From Streptomyces candidus (lineage in GTDB: Bacteria; Actinomycetota; Actinomycetes; Streptomycetales; Streptomycetaceae): a stretch of DNA of 64,000 nucleotides. Below, in pieces: positions 61,726 to 64,000 of the stretch. Each line of letters starts with the position of its first letter. Position 1 is the stretch's first letter. The translations under genes and the position numbers were made by a program. The notes beneath the pieces were generated by a model. The model worked only from the letters and a program-made list of their open reading frames with translations, did not search any database and was not told where the DNA came from. The stretch lies in contig NZ_JACHEM010000013.1 of assembly GCF_014207445.1 (NCBI RefSeq), positions 124,001 through 188,000 on the forward strand, written 5' to 3'.

Positions 61726-63111
61726 TTAGAGCTTGGTCCAGGCCTCGGTGAGCACCGCGCGCAGGATGCCCTCGATCTCGTCGAAGGTCTCCTGGGTGGA
61801 GATCAGCGGCGGGGCCAGCTGCACGACCGGGTCGCCGCGGTCGTCGGCCCGGCAGTACAGGCCGTTCTCGTACAGCGCCTTGGAGAGGAAGCCGTACAGG
61901 ACGCGCTCGGTCTCCTCGTCGGTGAAGCTCTCCTTGGTGGACTTGTCCTTCACCAGCTCGATGCCGTAGAAGAAGCCGTTGCCGCGGACGTCGCCGACGA
62001 TCGGCAGGTCGTGCAGCTTCTTCAGGGTGTTGAAGAAGGCGCTCTCGTTGTCGAGCACGTGCTGGTTGAGGCCCTCGCGCTCGAAGATGTCGAGGTTGGC
62101 GAGGCCGACGGCGGCCGAGACCGGGTGGCCGCCGAAGGTGTAGCCGTGCAGGAAGGTGTTGTCGCCCTCGTAGAACGGCTCGGCGATCCTGTCGGAGATG
62201 ATGCAGGCGCCGATCGGCGAGTAGCCCGAGGTCATGCCCTTGGCGCAGGTGATCATGTCCGGTACGTAGCCGAACTTGTCGCACGCGAACATGGTGCCCA
62301 GGCGGCCGAAGGCGCAGATGACCTCGTCGGAGACCAGCAGCACGTCGTACTTGTCGCAGATCTCGCGGACCCGCTGGAAGTACCCGGGCGGCGGCGGGAA
62401 GCAGCCGCCGGCGTTCTGCACCGGCTCCAGGAAGACCGCGGCGACGGTGTCCGCGCCCTCGAAGAGGATCTCCTGCTCGATCTGGTCGGCGGCCCAGCGG
62501 CCGAAGGCCTCCGGGTCGTCGCCGTGGATCGGCGCACGGTAGATGTTGGTGTTGGGGACCTTGTGCGCGCCCGGCACGAGGGGCTCGAACGGGGCCTTGA
62601 GCGCGGGCAGCCCGGTGATGGACAGGGCGCCCTGCGGGGTGCCGTGGTAGGCGACGGCACGCGAGATGACCTTGTACTTGGTGTGGTGGCCGCGCAGCTT
62701 CCAGTACTGCTTGGCGAGCTTCCACGCGGTCTCGACGGCCTCGCCGCCGCCCGTCGTGAAGAAGACCTTGTTCAGGTCGCCCGGCGCGTAGTCCGCGAGC
62801 CGCTCCGCCAGCTCGACGGCCTTCGGGTGGGCGTACGACCAGATCGGGAAGAAGGCCAGTTCCTGGGCCTGCTTGTAGGCGGTCTCGGCGAGCTCGTGCC
62901 GGCCGTGGCCGGCGTTCACCACGAACAGGCCGGACAGACCGTCGAGGTAGCGCTTGCCCTTGTCGTCGAAGATGTACGTTCCCTCGCCGCGCACGATGGT
63001 CGGCACGGGGGCGTTCTCGTACGACGACATGCGGGTGAAGTGCATCCACAGGTGGTCGTACGCGGTCTTCGAGAGGTCCTTGCCGGTGGCAGGGTTGCTG
63101 GTGGCACTCAC
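61726..63111 (-). CDS. Class III (omega) aminotransferase, probable polyamine/GABA catabolism
   Basis: The 461-residue PLP enzyme has the class III layout: PIWSYAHPKAVELAERLA, TTGGGEAVETAWKLAKQYW, AYHGTPQGALSITG, EPVQNAGGCFPPP, VSDEVICAFGR and PLP Lys291 in CAKGMTSGYSPIG. Homologues use putrescine, GABA or beta-alanine with pyruvate. In S. coelicolor the equivalent locus takes part in polyamine use. GTG 63111 starts two bases after the upstream Lrp gene. Confidence 0.9.
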   Translation of the reverse strand: MSATSNPATGKDLSKTAYDHLWMHFTRMSSYENAPVPTIVRGEGTYIFDDKGKRYLDGLSGLFVVNAGHGRHELAETAYKQAQELAFFPIWSYAHPKAVELAERLADYAPGDLNKVFFTTGGGEAVETAWKLAKQYWKLRGHHTKYKVISRAVAYHGTPQGALSITGLPALKAPFEPLVPGAHKVPNTNIYRAPIHGDDPEAFGRWAADQIEQEILFEGADTVAAVFLEPVQNAGGCFPPPPGYFQRVREICDKYDVLLVSDEVICAFGRLGTMFACDKFGYVPDMITCAKGMTSGYSPIGACIISDRIAEPFYEGDNTFLHGYTFGGHPVSAAVGLANLDIFEREGLNQHVLDNESAFFNTLKKLHDLPIVGDVRGNGFFYGIELVKDKSTKESFTDEETERVLYGFLSKALYENGLYCRADDRGDPVVQLAPPLISTQETFDEIEGILRAVLTEAWTKL

Positions 63112-63113
63112 GG

Positions 63114-63620
63114 CTATCGGGTTCCCCACATGTAGGTCTGCTTCTTGAGCTTGAGGTAGACAAAGCTCTCGGTGGAGCGCACGCCGGGAAGGGTCCGGAT
63201 GCGTCTGTTGATCATCTCCAGGAGGTGGTCGTCGTCCTCGCACACGATCTCCGCGAGCAGGTCGAAGGAGCCCGCCGTCACGACGACGTACTCCACCTCC
63301 GCCATGTCGGTGAGCGCGTCGGCGACCGGATCGAGGTCGCCCTCCACGTTGATGCCGACCATCGCCTGACGCCGGAAGCCCACGGTGAGCGGGTCCGTGA
63401 CGGCGACGATCTGCATCACGCCCTGGTCGAGCAGTTTCTGCACGCGCTGGCGCACGGCCGCCTCGGAGAGGCCGACCGCCTTGCCGATGGCGGCGTACGG
63501 ACGGCGGCCGTCCTCCTGGAGCTGTTGGATGATCGCCAGGGAGACGGAGTCGATCGCCGGGGAGCTGCCGCTGCCGGGCCTGGGTTCTGCGCTACGACTG
63601 ACCACGGAGCCACTGTGCAT
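63114..63620 (-). CDS. Lrp/AsnC-family transcriptional regulator
   Basis: The 168-residue product has an N-terminal winged helix (AIDSVSLAIIQQLQEDGRRPYAAIGKAVGLSEAAVRQRVQKLLDQGVMQ) and a C-terminal RAM domain (VEYVVVTAGSFDLLAEIVCEDDDHLLEMIN). ATG 63620 is the start. It is coupled to the aminotransferase and diverges from the aldehyde dehydrogenase gene, so both are likely targets. By position it would correspond to S. coelicolor EpuRI, linked to polyamine metabolism; this identification is from memory. Confidence 0.9.
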   Translation of the reverse strand: MHSGSVVSRSAEPRPGSGSSPAIDSVSLAIIQQLQEDGRRPYAAIGKAVGLSEAAVRQRVQKLLDQGVMQIVAVTDPLTVGFRRQAMVGINVEGDLDPVADALTDMAEVEYVVVTAGSFDLLAEIVCEDDDHLLEMINRRIRTLPGVRSTESFVYLKLKKQTYMWGTR

Positions 63621-63790
63621 CACGTATCGCCCGTCCCGCAAGAGCAGACCGATGAAATCCGTTGTTCGCGGCCTGTGATTTAACTGAATCCGAAGTTGCT
63701 GCCCTGTGGGTATGTCGAAAGCGTCAAGTCTCTGACTAATGTGGGTGTCTCGCCCACCGGACATCGACACATCGACAAGGGAGAGTGGCC

Positions 63791-64000
63791 GTGACCACCG
63801 AGCTGCGCCGTCTGCGCAACTACATCGCCGGGGAGTTCCGGGACGCCGCCGACGGCCGGACCACCGACGTGATCAACCCGGCGACCGGCGAGGCGTACGC
63901 GACCGCGCCGCTCTCCGGCCAGGAGGACGTCGACGCCGCGATGGCCGCCGCCGCCGAAGCGTTCCCCGCCTGGCGCGACCAGACGCCCGCCGAGCGCCAG
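63791..64000 (+). CDS. Aldehyde dehydrogenase, N-terminal part (cut by window end)
   Basis: The first 70 codons from GTG 63791 (behind AGGGAGAG) encode an NAD(P)-dependent aldehyde dehydrogenase start: LRNYIAGEFRDAADGRTTDVINPATGEAYATAPLSGQEDVDAAMAAAAEAFPAW. Beside an aminotransferase and a Lrp regulator it is probably a gamma-aminobutyraldehyde dehydrogenase. The gene continues beyond the window. Confidence 0.9.
   Translation, partial: MTTELRRLRNYIAGEFRDAADGRTTDVINPATGEAYATAPLSGQEDVDAAMAAAAEAFPAWRDQTPAERQ

Overview
The window is about 72-73% GC, with strong G/C preference at third codon positions, many GTG starts and ATGA/TGATG gene overlaps. Its gene order matches the conserved core of a Streptomyces chromosome: rpmB-recG-rsmD-coaD-rpmF-rnc-mutM-smc-ftsY-nsdA-amtB-glnK-glnD-ffh-rpsP-rimM-trmD-rplS-four sip genes-yraN-yifB-dprA-whiG-rpsB-tsf-pyrH-frr-cdsA-rlmN. 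I recognise it as the counterpart of the S. coelicolor segment running roughly from SCO5564 to SCO5657. This comes from memory of that genome, not from a search. No rRNA, tRNA, CRISPR array, insertion sequence or prophage was seen.

Region by region. (1) 0.1-9.8 kb: a FakA-like DhaL/DAK2 protein on the minus strand, then rpmB, recG, rsmD, coaD, a DivIVA-like coiled-coil protein, DUF177, rpmF, rnc and mutM. (2) 9.8-21.4 kb: a secreted CAP-domain protein, acylphosphatase, a small coiled-coil protein behind a structured leader, smc, the glucose permease glcP, a decayed flavin monooxygenase gene, an NCS1 permease, ftsY and a Prim-Pol-like protein. (3) 21.5-27.8 kb: nsdA and the nitrogen operon amtB-glnK-glnD with a GlnR-type operator. 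(4) 28-42.6 kb: ffh, a methyltransferase, a SprT-like protein, the rpsP-khpA-rimM-trmD-rplS translation cluster, four tandem type I signal peptidases followed by a NUDIX gene, then DUF2469, yraN, yifB and dprA. (5) 42.8-51.3 kb: the sporulation sigma factor whiG, a TetR regulator, an M23-like protein, rpsB, tsf, pyrH, frr, cdsA and rlmN. (6) 51.3-64 kb: a TPP riboswitch driving a thiamine ABC transporter, a GT87-like membrane protein, a DMT transporter, a VOC protein, a LOG-family protein, an ABC exporter pair, and the start of an aminotransferase/Lrp/aldehyde dehydrogenase locus that probably serves polyamine or GABA catabolism.

The genes combine translation and export machinery (ribosomal proteins, tRNA and rRNA modification, SRP54 and FtsY, signal peptidases), chromosome segregation and repair (Smc, RecG, MutM, DprA), nitrogen sensing (AmtB/GlnK/GlnD) and developmental control (WhiG, NsdA, RNase III). 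The less expected signals are in non-coding DNA: a perfect 19-bp inverted repeat inside the start of sipW, a structured leader at 11.5 kb, a two-hairpin riboswitch output, paired DnaA-box-like sites, a long palindrome after ftsY and a symmetrical operator candidate ahead of glcP. I did not find a clearly new multigene system.
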